Shown piece after piece: positions 22,294 through 29,621 of a stretch of 38,897 nt of DNA (its first letter is position 1; every line of letters begins with the position of its first letter). The translations under genes were made by a program, and so were the position numbers. This DNA is from Deltaproteobacteria bacterium (GTDB taxonomy: Bacteria; Myxococcota_A; UBA9160; SZUA-336). The notes under the pieces were generated by a model that searched no databases, was not told the origin of the DNA, and worked only from the letters and a program-made list of their open reading frames with translations. The stretch lies in the NCBI GenBank assembly GCA_019311115.1, contig JAFDDB010000015.1, positions 1 through 38,897 on the forward strand, written 5' to 3'.

Positions 22294-23181
22294 ATGGCCA
22301 CTGAGCGGACCCCACCGCCCGCGCCCCCGGAGAGCCGGGCGCGTCTGCTCGTGATCGGCGCCGCCCTGCTCTTCTCCACCGGCGGCACGGCGATCAAGCT
22401 CTCGGCGCTCTCGGCCTGGCAGCTCGCGGGCTTCCGCTCCGGGATCGCCGCGGTCCTGCTCTGGCTGTTGGTGCCCGCCTGGCGTGGCCGGCCCACGTGG
22501 CAGGCGCTCGCGGTGGGCTGCGCCTACGCCACTACGCTCATCCTGTACGTCACGGCGAACACCCTCACCACGGCGGCGAACTCGATCTTCCTGCAGACGA
22601 CCGCCCCGCTCTGGGTCCTACTGCTCGCGCCACTGCTGCTCGGAGAGGCGAGCCGGCGCTCGGACCTGGTCGTCGCGGGGCTGATCGGCGGAGGTTTGAT
22701 GCTGTTTTTCATCGGGGGCGATGAGCCGGTTCGCACCGCGCCCGATCCGCTGCGCGGGAACATCATCGCGACACTGTCGGGGATCAGTTGGGCGCTGACG
22801 TTGATCGGATTGCGTGCGCTCGCGCGCGCAACACCACGAGAGGGCGTGGATGAGACGGGAAGTGCGGTGGTGTTCGGGAATACGCTCGCGTTTGCGTTCT
22901 GTCTACCGTTTGCCGTACCTGTCGGACCTGTTTCGACACTCGATCTCGGTTTGGTCGCCTATCTCGGCGCGTTCCAGATCGGAGCTGCGTACTTGTTGAT
23001 GGTCCGCGGCATGCGCGGACTTCGCGCGCTCCAGGTTTCGTTTCTCCTCGTCGTCGAACCCGTCGCCAGCACGGTGTGGGCGTGGGCGGTTCACTCCGAG
23101 CTTCCTTCGACGTTGTCACTTGCCGGTTGCTTGATGGTCTTGATGGGCTTGATGACACAGGAACGCTCGATGAATCAGTGA
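22294..23181 (+). CDS. EamA (DMT superfamily) transporter
   Basis: 295 residues with about ten hydrophobic segments in two EamA repeats: LLVIGAALLFSTGGTAIKLS opens the first, and GNIIATLSGISWALTLIGLR opens the second near residue 155. The fourth-helix pattern FLLVVEPVASTVWAWAVHSE is typical. These inner-membrane proteins usually export amino acids or related metabolites; the substrate here is unknown. The first half uses GC-rich codons like its neighbours. From about base 22760 the gene switches to many codons ending in A or T (TTG, TTT, GTT, CGT, GGA). The change coincides with the start of the second repeat and suggests a recombined gene. A seven-codon frame overlaps the start. Confidence 0.92.
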   Translation: MATERTPPPAPPESRARLLVIGAALLFSTGGTAIKLSALSAWQLAGFRSGIAAVLLWLLVPAWRGRPTWQALAVGCAYATTLILYVTANTLTTAANSIFLQTTAPLWVLLLAPLLLGEASRRSDLVVAGLIGGGLMLFFIGGDEPVRTAPDPLRGNIIATLSGISWALTLIGLRALARATPREGVDETGSAVVFGNTLAFAFCLPFAVPVGPVSTLDLGLVAYLGAFQIGAAYLLMVRGMRGLRALQVSFLLVVEPVASTVWAWAVHSELPSTLSLAGCLMVLMGLMTQERSMNQ

Positions 23182-23208
23182 CATACTCCGCGCGCGCCGT
23201 CACTTTTT
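23178..23208 (+). terminator. Possible terminator of the EamA gene
   Basis: GTGAC (including the stop codon) pairs with GTCAC across a 16-base loop that contains GCGCGC, followed by TTTTT at 23204-23208. The stem is short but the U-tract is clear. Confidence 0.35.
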
Positions 23209-23229
23209 CAGCGCCGGGGGCACCCACCC

Positions 23230-24012
23230 ATGGGGCAGAGTTTCGATCGCTTCATGCACCGAGTCGTCGCGACGCGTGCGAAGCCGATCCAGAACTCGGT
23301 AGCGAGCTACCACGGCACCTGCACGATGCGGTTCAGCCAGTGCGAGCCGCCCCTCGCGACGTTCATCGCGCGTGAGCCCGCGGTCGCGTACGGGACCTGC
23401 GAGGCGCTCTCCACCTACTGGATACGCGAGCACGCGGCGGGACGTTCGCTCTTCACCTGGCTCTACGCCGGCTTCGAGAAGTCCGGCAACGCGGCGCGCG
23501 GCGTCGGCATGCGGATGGGCCGACTGACGAACGTGATGTCGCTGCAGGTCGAGGAAGGCGCCGAGCCCGACGCCGGGGTCCACCCGGGACGGGATACGGC
23601 GAGCGAGGAGTGGCTCGTCGCGCACGCCAACGACGTGCGGCGCATCTACTCGAGCCGCGACGCCATGCGCATTCCCGGTCTGCGCGTGATGGGCGACAAG
23701 GCCCTGCTGGGCGGGACGGGTGAGACGCGCGTCTTCACCTCCCAGGCGCTGGCCAGCGCGATCTGCGACAGCGCTGGGCACGATGCCGGCCGCTACCTGA
23801 AGAGCGGAATCGAGGGAACGGCGGGAGGTCACTCGATGGCGGCGTACGTGGCCGGTGACGTGTGCTTCTTCGACCCGAACTTCGGCGAGTTCTGGTTCGA
23901 GAGCCACCAGATGTTCAAGTCGTGGTTCACGGGCTACTTCTGGCACGCCTCGATGTACAGCGTGGGGCTGAGCGGCTCCTACAGCGTCCGCTCCTACAGC
24001 GGCCGGGCCTGA
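23230..24012 (+). CDS. YopT/AvrPphB-type cysteine protease homologue (peptidase family C58)
   Basis: 260 residues with the three C58 signature blocks in order: nucleophile Cys57 in AYGTCEALSTYWIREHAAG, His201 in GGHSMAAYVAGD, and Asp215 in CFFDPNFGEF. In YopT and AvrPphB this Cys-His-Asp triad cuts host proteins after injection by type III secretion. Here there is no signal peptide, no chaperone gene and no secretion apparatus nearby. The function may be a toxin, an effector moved by another route, or a housekeeping protease. A partner is not seen. The start ATG 23230 is 21 bases after the U-tract of the upstream gene. The last 19 bases overlap the 3' end of the convergent lipoprotein gene. 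Codon use is GC-rich like the bulk of the window. Confidence 0.82.
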   Translation: MGQSFDRFMHRVVATRAKPIQNSVASYHGTCTMRFSQCEPPLATFIAREPAVAYGTCEALSTYWIREHAAGRSLFTWLYAGFEKSGNAARGVGMRMGRLTNVMSLQVEEGAEPDAGVHPGRDTASEEWLVAHANDVRRIYSSRDAMRIPGLRVMGDKALLGGTGETRVFTSQALASAICDSAGHDAGRYLKSGIEGTAGGHSMAAYVAGDVCFFDPNFGEFWFESHQMFKSWFTGYFWHASMYSVGLSGSYSVRSYSGRA

Positions 24013-24575
24013 TCCGCGGCGAGTTCGCGGCTGATCTGCCGGATCCGCCGCTGGCGGGCGGGGTCGGTCTCCTTGGCCTCCAGTGAAGCCACGGTGCTCG
24101 CCAGCCGGTGGGCGCTACGCGCGGTCCCCGGCTTGTCGCCCGAGCCGATGTCTTCGAAGAAGTCCAGGATCGCGTCGCGAAGGGCGGGGTCGTCGACGAT
24201 CGAGTAGGCGCGCCACGGCACGGCGACCAGGTGAGCGGCGCGGAACGAGTTGCCCAGGTACAGACCGTCTCCCGGATTCGTCTCGGCCCGGTAGTTCAGC
24301 TCGAAGTACGCGATCGCGATCGCGTGCAGGGCGGCGTAGTTCCGTTCATCGACCGGAGCGTGCTCCAGGTCCCGCCGCAGGGGGCGCAGGTCCGGCTCGT
24401 GGCTGGCGCCGGGATCGAGGATCACCTCGAAGAACGCCGGATACCGCTCCTCGAGCGCAGGCAGGCCGGCCGCCTCGCTCCAGCCCGAGCCCGAGCCCAC
24501 CAGCGCATAGCCGAGCGGAGGCCGCGACGGCGCGCAGGCGAGACCGAGCAGCACAACCGCGATCAGGATCCGCAT
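23994..24575 (-). CDS. Small predicted lipoprotein, function unknown
   Basis: 193 residues from ATG 24575, starting MRILIAVVLLGLACAPSRPP, which looks like a lipoprotein signal with Cys14 as the lipidated residue. The mature part is hydrophilic and helical, with ALHAIAIAYFELNYRAETNPG, an FFEDIGSG loop and an Arg/Glu-rich C-terminus. I recognise no family. A TAGTCT hexamer ends exactly six bases before the ATG. Its 3' end overlaps the convergent C58 protease gene by 19 bases, so the two messages are antisense at their ends. A joint role with that protease is possible but unproven. Confidence 0.7.
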   Translation of the reverse strand: MRILIAVVLLGLACAPSRPPLGYALVGSGSGWSEAAGLPALEERYPAFFEVILDPGASHEPDLRPLRRDLEHAPVDERNYAALHAIAIAYFELNYRAETNPGDGLYLGNSFRAAHLVAVPWRAYSIVDDPALRDAILDFFEDIGSGDKPGTARSAHRLASTVASLEAKETDPARQRRIRQISRELAADQARPL

Positions 24576-24581
24576 ACGCAG

Positions 24582-24587
24582 AGACTA
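24582..24587 (-). promoter_or_regulatory. Putative -10 element of the small lipoprotein gene
   Basis: TAGTCT on the minus strand, with six bases (CTGCGT) between it and the ATG, placing the expected transcript start on the ATG (leaderless). No -35 is recognisable. Inferred. Confidence 0.4.
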
Positions 24588-24624
24588 CGCACCGCCGGCC
24601 CCCGCCGTTACACGGCCGGGGCAG

Positions 24625-24653
24625 AAAATCCGCCCCCCCCCGGCGGCGGGCGG
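24625..24653 (-). terminator. Probable intrinsic terminator of cysE
   Basis: On the minus strand CCGCCC (24653-24648) and GGGCGG (24635-24630) form a stem, followed by ATTTT (24629-24625), just after the cysE stop. The loop contains part of a nine-base G run. Confidence 0.5.
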
Positions 24654-24657
24654 CGGG

Positions 24658-25455
24658 TCAGATGCCGTCGCCGCCGGTGCCCGGCAGGTTGTGGTCCATC
24701 TCGAGCGCCGGCTGCTCGCTCGCCGGCGTGCCGACCACGCGGGCAGGCACCCCGACCGCGGTCGTGTGCGGTGGGATGTCCTCGAGCACGACGCTTCCCG
24801 CGCCGATCTTCGCGCCCTCCCCGATCGTCACGTTGCCGAGTACCTTGGCGCCGACGCTCAGCAGCACGCCGCGCCGTACCTTGGGGTGACGATCGCCCGT
24901 CTGCTTGCCGGTCCCGCCGAGCGTGACCTCGTGCAGCATCGACACGTCGTCCTCGACCACGGCCGTCTCGCCGATCACCACGCCGGTGCCGTGGTCGATG
25001 AAGATGCCGGACCCGATGCGGGCTCCCGGGTGCACGTCGACGCTGAACACCTCGGAGATGCGGTTCTGCAGGTGCAACGCCAGCGCCTGGCGTCCCTGGC
25101 CCCAGAGCCAGTGGCCCACGCGGTAGCTCTGGATGGCGTGGAACCCCTTGAAGTAGAGCAACGGCTCGCTGAGTCCCGTGCAGGCCGGGTCGCGCGCACG
25201 CACGGCGTTCAGGTCGGCCCGCACGGCGACTCCGATCTCGGGGCTCTTTGCGAGCGCCTCGTCGATCACCTCGCGCACCTGCATCGCGTGCAGGTTGGGG
25301 CTCTCGAGCTTGCCGGCCAGGCGGAAGCTCAGCGCGTCTTCGAGCGTCTCGTGGTTCAGCACGATCGCGTGCAGGAAGCTGCCCAGGATCGGCTCGCGCC
25401 GCGCCTCGCGCTCCACCTCGTCGCGAATCGCCTGCCAGATCGGATCCCGCCCCAT
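24658..25455 (-). CDS. cysE: Serine O-acetyltransferase
   Basis: 265 residues from ATG 25455, with GGAGG upstream. The N-terminal helical domain (IWQAIRDEVEREARREPIL...) and the left-handed beta-helix of hexapeptide repeats (IGSGIFIDHGTGVVIGETAV, IGEGAKIGAGSVVLEDIP) are those of CysE. The Asp-His of FIDHGTG and the His of MLHEVTLGGTG are at the usual active-site positions. It makes O-acetylserine from serine and acetyl-CoA, the first step of cysteine synthesis, in the cytoplasm. The frame continues far upstream through the neighbouring divergent gene, but that is shadow. No cysK is adjacent. The gene is divergent from a PilZ gene, and a 12-base direct repeat lies between them. Confidence 0.95.
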   Translation of the reverse strand: MGRDPIWQAIRDEVEREARREPILGSFLHAIVLNHETLEDALSFRLAGKLESPNLHAMQVREVIDEALAKSPEIGVAVRADLNAVRARDPACTGLSEPLLYFKGFHAIQSYRVGHWLWGQGRQALALHLQNRISEVFSVDVHPGARIGSGIFIDHGTGVVIGETAVVEDDVSMLHEVTLGGTGKQTGDRHPKVRRGVLLSVGAKVLGNVTIGEGAKIGAGSVVLEDIPPHTTAVGVPARVVGTPASEQPALEMDHNLPGTGGDGI

Positions 25456-25475
25456 GCGCACCCCCTCCACCTCAA

Positions 25476-25506
25476 TGGATGCCACGCGCCGGAGTGGATG
25501 CCACGC
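25476..25506. repeat. Direct repeat in the cysE/PilZ divergent region
   Basis: TGGATGCCACGC occurs at 25476-25487 and 25495-25506, 19 bases apart (about two helical turns), in the 144-base gap between cysE and the PilZ gene. It could be a paired binding site for a regulator of either gene. Confidence 0.55.
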
Positions 25507-25599
25507 CCCGCGGCACCTGTCCACGCCCATCCTGCACCAGGCCTGCTCGCGGCCTGCGTACGATTCAAGGTCGCAGAGTGCCTGTCCGATACGTCCGCC

Positions 25600-26139
25600 A
25601 TGGCAGCAATGCTCCCCGCTGTGCGCGTACGTCCGGCCACCGAAGACCCCGAGCCGGGCCAGAAGCCCTCGGCCGAGCGCTACGCGGTCTCGGTCCAGGT
25701 CGGGATCCTCTCGGAGAGCGGCCAGACCTGCGGGAACGTGCGGGACATCTCGGTGTCGGGCGCGCGTATCGAGCATGCGGGCCAGGTGCCGCCCGAGGGC
25801 GCGGAACTCCAGCTCGGCTTCTCGTTCTACGCGCACGCGCTGCCGGTGCCGATGCGCGGACGCGTGGTACGTCACACGGATGACGGTGGCTTCGCGGTCA
25901 GCTTCGAGGATGTCGATTTCCGCACGCAGATCCTGCTGCGGAGCCTGCTGCCCAACGTGTCGAGCGAGGGCTTTCCCGCCGACGGCGTCGAGCTGACCGA
26001 GACCGGGCACGTCCAGCTGCAGCTCCCTCCCGTCCTGCTCGCGGCGTGCGCCAAGGCGGCCGAGCGGCAGGGCCAGCGCCTGGAGCAGTGGATGCTCGAG
26101 CAGCTCGAGGCGTCCGCGCTCGACGACCTGAACGACTAG
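25600..26139 (+). CDS. Single-domain PilZ protein
   Basis: 179 residues from ATG 25600. A PilZ barrel runs from about 25 to 115: AERYAVSVQVGILSE, then DISVSG (49-54, matching DxSxxG), and GRVVRHTDDGGFAVSFEDVD near its end. The N-terminal Arg motif RxxxR is not complete (only Arg27), so cyclic-di-GMP binding is doubtful. The C-terminus is helical (LLAACAKAAERQGQRLEQWMLEQLEASALDDLND) and may mediate dimerisation. The frame is open far upstream as a shadow of cysE. It is followed at once by a hairpin, then the convergent AcpH-like gene. Confidence 0.82.
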   Translation: MAAMLPAVRVRPATEDPEPGQKPSAERYAVSVQVGILSESGQTCGNVRDISVSGARIEHAGQVPPEGAELQLGFSFYAHALPVPMRGRVVRHTDDGGFAVSFEDVDFRTQILLRSLLPNVSSEGFPADGVELTETGHVQLQLPPVLLAACAKAAERQGQRLEQWMLEQLEASALDDLND

Positions 26140-26157
26140 CGCCCGGCGTTGCGGGCG
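26140..26157. terminator. Hairpin between two convergent genes
   Basis: CGCCCG, loop GCGTTG, CGGGCG: a perfect 6-bp stem that starts on the base after the PilZ stop and ends seven bases before the AcpH-like stop. It may end transcription from both sides. No U-tract. Confidence 0.45.
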
Positions 26158-26164
26158 GACAGGT

Positions 26165-26815
26165 TCAGCCGGGGATGCGCGCCGCGATTCCCGCGCGCAC
26201 GTCGCCGAGCAGCTCGGGTGCCGCGGCCGCGACGTCGGCCTGCGCCCGCTCCAGCCAGCGTTCGACGGCCTCCACCTCGTCCGGGTCGAGAGCCAGGCGA
26301 GGGCGGGGCGACAGCGCGCGCACCACGCGAGCCGCGACCACTTCGGGTCGCCGGTACTCCAGCGGCGCTCCGTGCGCGACCAGGCGCGACTGCAGGCGCT
26401 GCCAGCGACGGTCGCCGTCACCGGCATGCCAGCGCAGCGTCTCTCGCAGGCCCGGCTCCCCTCCGGCGTCGAGCGCCGCAGCGTAGCGATCGCACACGCG
26501 CGCGTCGTCCACGAGCACGCCGTCGAGCAGCAGCTCGACTCCGACGTGGGCGGCCCCGCGAGCCGGCCCCCGCGAGACCCCGTGCGCGCGCAGCCAGCGA
26601 GTGCCCGACAGGCAGAGCGCGCCGAACCGCGCCGACTGGTGGAAGGCCGCGTCGCTCACGCGATGCAGCACCAGACCCGCTGCGACATCGACGTGGCCAG
26701 CGGAGCGCAGCCTCGTTCCCGTCATGGTGGCGAAGTCGGGAAGCATCGAGCCGAGCACGTACTCCGGGTCGTCGCGCTCCCAACAGGCCACGGTCGCGTG
26801 GGCAAAGAAGTTCAC
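26165..26815 (-). CDS. AcpH-like (acyl carrier protein phosphodiesterase-type, HD-like) protein
   Basis: 216 residues from a GTG at 26815 that overlaps the upstream stop as GTGA. The start MNFFAHATVACWERDDPEYV and the block GSMLPDFATMTG match the conserved opening of AcpH-type proteins (Asn-Phe-x-Ala-His, then Leu-x-Pro/Gly-Asp-Phe). LHRVSDAAFHQSARF then supplies further His residues. AcpH removes the phosphopantetheine arm from acyl carrier protein using a metal. The rest is Ala/Arg-rich and helical. Identification rests on these N-terminal blocks, so the precise reaction is uncertain. It is the last gene of the panB-to-here operon, coupled to the metalloprotease gene. Confidence 0.65.
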   Translation of the reverse strand: MNFFAHATVACWERDDPEYVLGSMLPDFATMTGTRLRSAGHVDVAAGLVLHRVSDAAFHQSARFGALCLSGTRWLRAHGVSRGPARGAAHVGVELLLDGVLVDDARVCDRYAAALDAGGEPGLRETLRWHAGDGDRRWQRLQSRLVAHGAPLEYRRPEVVAARVVRALSPRPRLALDPDEVEAVERWLERAQADVAAAAPELLGDVRAGIAARIPG

Positions 26816-28116
26816 GGCCCCGACCTGCCCGTGTCCCCGTCCCCGTCCCCATGAGCGTAGTCGATCGACAGGTAGACCAGCTCGAACCAGGCACGGTACA
26901 GCGCGTAGTCCTTGACCTCCGCGTCGGCCACCATCAAGAGCACCCAGCCGTCGCGCCAGTCCTGGAAGGTCAGCTCCTCGCGCCGTCCCCGCCGGTCGTA
27001 GACGATGCGCGCCACGCTGCGGTCGTCGAGCTGCGAGATCTCCGCCTCGATCAGCTCGCCGCGCTGTCCGGCGGCGAAGCGCTGCAGCTCGAAGAACTGC
27101 TGCAGCGAACCGCGCAGCACGATCACCTGGATCGCCGCATCGTGATCCCAGCTGACGCCGTCGACCGCGACCCAGCCGTGCGGCGAGCGGATCGCCTGCC
27201 ATCCGACGGGAAACGTGACGGCGAAGTCGTTGCGCTCGTCGACCACGCGCCGGTCGAGGCGCGGCGGATCGCGGCGGACCTCGGCCAGCGGCTCCGCGTG
27301 GCGGTCGTCGATGCGCGCGTACACCTGGCCGGGCGCGATGCGGTAGAGGCTGCGGAAGGTGTTCAGGTCGTGCTCCGACAGCACGTCGACCCGCCCGTCG
27401 TCCGCCACGCGGAACATCACGTCGCCGCCGAGGGGGCTGTGCTGGCCGCCGGCCCCGAGCACGTGCCCCAACTCGTGGAGCGCCACGGTGAAGACCTGGT
27501 TCGGCGCGAGCAGTCCGACCTGGTCGATCACGTAGAGGTCCATCTCGCGGACCGCGAAGTCGATCTCGACGCGGTCGACGCTCGGCCCTGGCCCCGTCAC
27601 CTCGCACTGCGACTTCTCGCCGCGAACAAGGCCCAGCACCTGCACGCCCGCCTCGGGGTGCGGCTCGGCGTGGAGCCGGATGCGGAAGTCCGGCTCCTTG
27701 CCCGGGCCGGCGGGACGGAAGCGCACGGGCCGCCCGATCGCCTCCTGCCAGCGGTCGATCGCGCGCTGCACCGCCTGCACGTACTCCTGCGGGTCGATGG
27801 GATTGAACTCGTCCTGGACCTCGGGCGAGATCGCCGGCGGGTCGATGCGGTAGCGGAGCGGGAAGTCCTCGTCCGCCCAGCGGCAGGCCACGAGCGCGCG
27901 CGCACCGTCGGGCAGGCGCTCGGAGTGCATCACCCAGGGCAGGTAGTTCGGCTCGTACAGCCGACTCACGCGGCTGCGGAACGCCCAATAGTCGTGGCGG
28001 CTGTGCTCGTAGAGCGGCGCCTGCGCCCGGCAGCCGAGCGACACGGCGACCAGCACGCCGCAGAGCCCGGCACGCCCCGGGCGGGAGAGCCCGAAGTGCG
28101 AACCCGGCGGGCTCAC
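26812..28116 (-). CDS. Predicted zinc metalloprotease lipoprotein, matrixin-like
   Basis: 434 residues from a GTG at 28116 overlapping the smpB stop (GTGA). A signal peptide ending VSLGC predicts lipidation at Cys29. The zinc motif HELGHVLGAGGQH (214-226) has H214, E215 and H218 as in zincins. The third His lies two residues later than in the matrixin HExxHxxGxxH pattern. A Met follows in GGDVM (234), as in the metzincin Met-turn. Before it come segments typical of matrixins (VQRAIDRWQEAIG, ADFRIRLH-type strands). The C-terminal about 150 residues form a separate beta-rich domain, and the very end, GDGDGD, comes from a small GTCCCC repeat. Substrate unknown. The tight operon with smpB and pan genes is not an obvious functional link. 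Confidence 0.8.
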   Translation of the reverse strand: MSPPGSHFGLSRPGRAGLCGVLVAVSLGCRAQAPLYEHSRHDYWAFRSRVSRLYEPNYLPWVMHSERLPDGARALVACRWADEDFPLRYRIDPPAISPEVQDEFNPIDPQEYVQAVQRAIDRWQEAIGRPVRFRPAGPGKEPDFRIRLHAEPHPEAGVQVLGLVRGEKSQCEVTGPGPSVDRVEIDFAVREMDLYVIDQVGLLAPNQVFTVALHELGHVLGAGGQHSPLGGDVMFRVADDGRVDVLSEHDLNTFRSLYRIAPGQVYARIDDRHAEPLAEVRRDPPRLDRRVVDERNDFAVTFPVGWQAIRSPHGWVAVDGVSWDHDAAIQVIVLRGSLQQFFELQRFAAGQRGELIEAEISQLDDRSVARIVYDRRGRREELTFQDWRDGWVLLMVADAEVKDYALYRAWFELVYLSIDYAHGDGDGDTGRSGP

Positions 28117-28598
28117 CTGCCCTGCCGCCGGCGCTTCATCACGCGATCCAGCTCGCGCTTCGTCTCGCGGTCGGCCACGGCCTGGCGCTTGTCGTGCAGT
28201 TTCTTGCCGCGCGCGAGCGCGACCTCGACCTTGGCGCGTCCGCCCTTGAAGTAGAGCTTCGTCGGCACTAGCGTGAACCCGCGCTCCCGGATCTTCCCGC
28301 TGATCCGGTCGATCTCGCGACGGTGCAGCAGCAGCTTGCGTTCGCGCTCGGGCTCGTGGTTCTCGCGGTTCGCCTGCTCGTAGGGCGCGATGTGCGCCTT
28401 CATCAGGTACAGCTCTCCGCCCTTGATGCGGCCGTATGCGTCGTTCAGGTGCGCCTTGCCGGCGCGCAGCGACTTGACCTCGGACCCGGTCAGGGCGAGT
28501 CCGGCCTCGAAGGTCTCCTCGAGGTGGTAGCGGAAGCGCGCGCGGCGATTGGCGCAGATCACCTTCTTGTCGGGGTCGCTCATCGCCCGGCGGCTCAC
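28113..28598 (-). CDS. smpB: SsrA-binding protein SmpB
   Basis: 161 residues from a GTG at 28598 overlapping the upstream stop (GTGA), or 156 from ATG 28583. The latter gives MSDPDKKVICANRRARF, closer to other SmpB proteins. The conserved core is present: HLEETFEAGLALTGSEVKSLR, AYGRIKGGELYLMKAHI, RKLLLHRREI and YFKGGRAKVEVALARGKK, with a basic tail DRVMKRRRQGR. SmpB binds tmRNA and places it in the stalled ribosome, the tail probing the empty mRNA channel. The ssrA gene itself is in this window, about 6 kb to the left. Confidence 0.97.
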   Translation of the reverse strand: MSRRAMSDPDKKVICANRRARFRYHLEETFEAGLALTGSEVKSLRAGKAHLNDAYGRIKGGELYLMKAHIAPYEQANRENHEPERERKLLLHRREIDRISGKIRERGFTLVPTKLYFKGGRAKVEVALARGKKLHDKRQAVADRETKRELDRVMKRRRQGR

Positions 28599-29263
28599 GC
28601 AGGGGTCTCGGGCTTCTGCGTCTCTTCCATGTCGCCGGTCGCGATGCCGGCGGAGATGATGAGCTTGAAGGCCTCCTCGACGCTCAGGTCGGTCAGCTTC
28701 ACGTCGTCTTGCGGCAGCATGAGGAAGTACCCGGTCGTCGGGTTCGGCGTGCTCGGAATGAACACCTTGACCATGCGCTCCGGAAGGCCGGCACCGGCCG
28801 CCCCGGGCACCTGCGCGCCCGCGATCTCGCCGGTCAGGAAGGCGTAGCTCCAGACGTCGCGCCGCGGGTACTCGATCAGCACTACCGAGCTGAAGCTCGG
28901 ATCGTCGGGCCCGAAGACGGCCTGCATGAACTGCTTGAGCACGGCGTAGAGGCTTCGCGCCACCGGAATGCGGTCCACGGCCCCCTCCCAGATGCGCAGG
29001 GCGCTGCGGCCGACGAAGCTGCGCGTGAGCTCTCCGCCGACCAGGATCAGCCCGACCGTGAAGAAGATGCCGACGAACGGCGGGCGCTCGTCGGGCTCGA
29101 GCCCGACGAAGGCGAAGACCTTCGGCAGGATGAGATTGTCCAGCTGCTGGACAATCCAGTAGATGCCGAGAATGGTGAAGCCGATCGGGACGATGACGAG
29201 CAGGCCCGCCACGAAGTCCCGCCGCAGCCGCTCGACCAGCCGGCGCCAGAAACCTCGAAACAC
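28595..29263 (-). CDS. DUF502 family membrane protein
   Basis: 222 residues from GTG 29263. Two transmembrane segments are visible (VAGLLVIVPIGFTILGIYWI and GIFFTVGLILVGGEL). They are followed by the family block IPVARSLYAVLKQFMQAVFG, VVLIEYPRRDVWSYAFLTGE and VFIPSTPNPTTGYFLMLP, matching DUF502. The soluble C-terminal half would sit on one face of the inner membrane. Molecular role not known. It starts ten bases after the panD stop, with no clear ribosome site, and overlaps smpB by four bases, so it belongs to the same operon. Confidence 0.9.
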   Translation of the reverse strand: MFRGFWRRLVERLRRDFVAGLLVIVPIGFTILGIYWIVQQLDNLILPKVFAFVGLEPDERPPFVGIFFTVGLILVGGELTRSFVGRSALRIWEGAVDRIPVARSLYAVLKQFMQAVFGPDDPSFSSVVLIEYPRRDVWSYAFLTGEIAGAQVPGAAGAGLPERMVKVFIPSTPNPTTGYFLMLPQDDVKLTDLSVEEAFKLIISAGIATGDMEETQKPETPA

Positions 29264-29273
29264 GCGGTTGAAG

Positions 29274-29621
29274 CTAGCGGAGGGCGTTGGCAGCGTCGAC
29301 GAAGCAGATGCGGGGCTCGAAGGCGCGCGCCTCCTCCGTCGTCGCCTGGACGTAGCTGGCGATGATGACGTGATCGCCCGGCTTCACCAGGTGCGCGGCG
29401 GCTCCGTTGATGCCGATCACGCCGCTCTCCCGCTCGCCCGGAATCACGTACGTCGACAGGCGGTTGCCGTTGGTGCAGTCGTAGATGTCGACGCGCTCGT
29501 GCTCGAGCAGGTCCGCGGCGTCCATCAGGCCGCGGTCGATCGTGACCGAGCCCTCGTACTCCAGGTTGGCCTCGGTCACGGTCGCCCGGTGGATCTTGGA
29601 CTTGAGGATGGTTCGCAGCAT
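29274..29621 (-). CDS. panD: Aspartate 1-decarboxylase
   Basis: 115 residues from ATG 29621, which shares one base with the panC stop (TGATG). The sequence [20 protein letters not shown] followed by EYEGSVTID is PanD. The precursor cuts itself between Gly24 and Ser25 to give the pyruvoyl group that decarboxylates aspartate to beta-alanine. The family's usual blocks ISEY-like [10 protein letters not shown] and [11 protein letters not shown] are present. It supplies beta-alanine to PanC, encoded just before it. Confidence 0.97.
   Translation of the reverse strand: MLRTILKSKIHRATVTEANLEYEGSVTIDRGLMDAADLLEHERVDIYDCTNGNRLSTYVIPGERESGVIGINGAAAHLVKPGDHVIIASYVQATTEEARAFEPRICFVDAANALR

Noticed and set aside
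25456-26427. Long N-terminal extension of cysE and the matching plus-strand extension of the PilZ gene
   Set aside because: Both are shadows of each other; CysE and PilZ homology start only at 25455 and 25600, each with a proper start codon.
26827-26850. GTCCCC hexamer run as a regulatory or CRISPR-like repeat
   Set aside because: Only three units in the 3' end of the metalloprotease gene, encoding Gly-Asp repeats. Simple slippage explains it.
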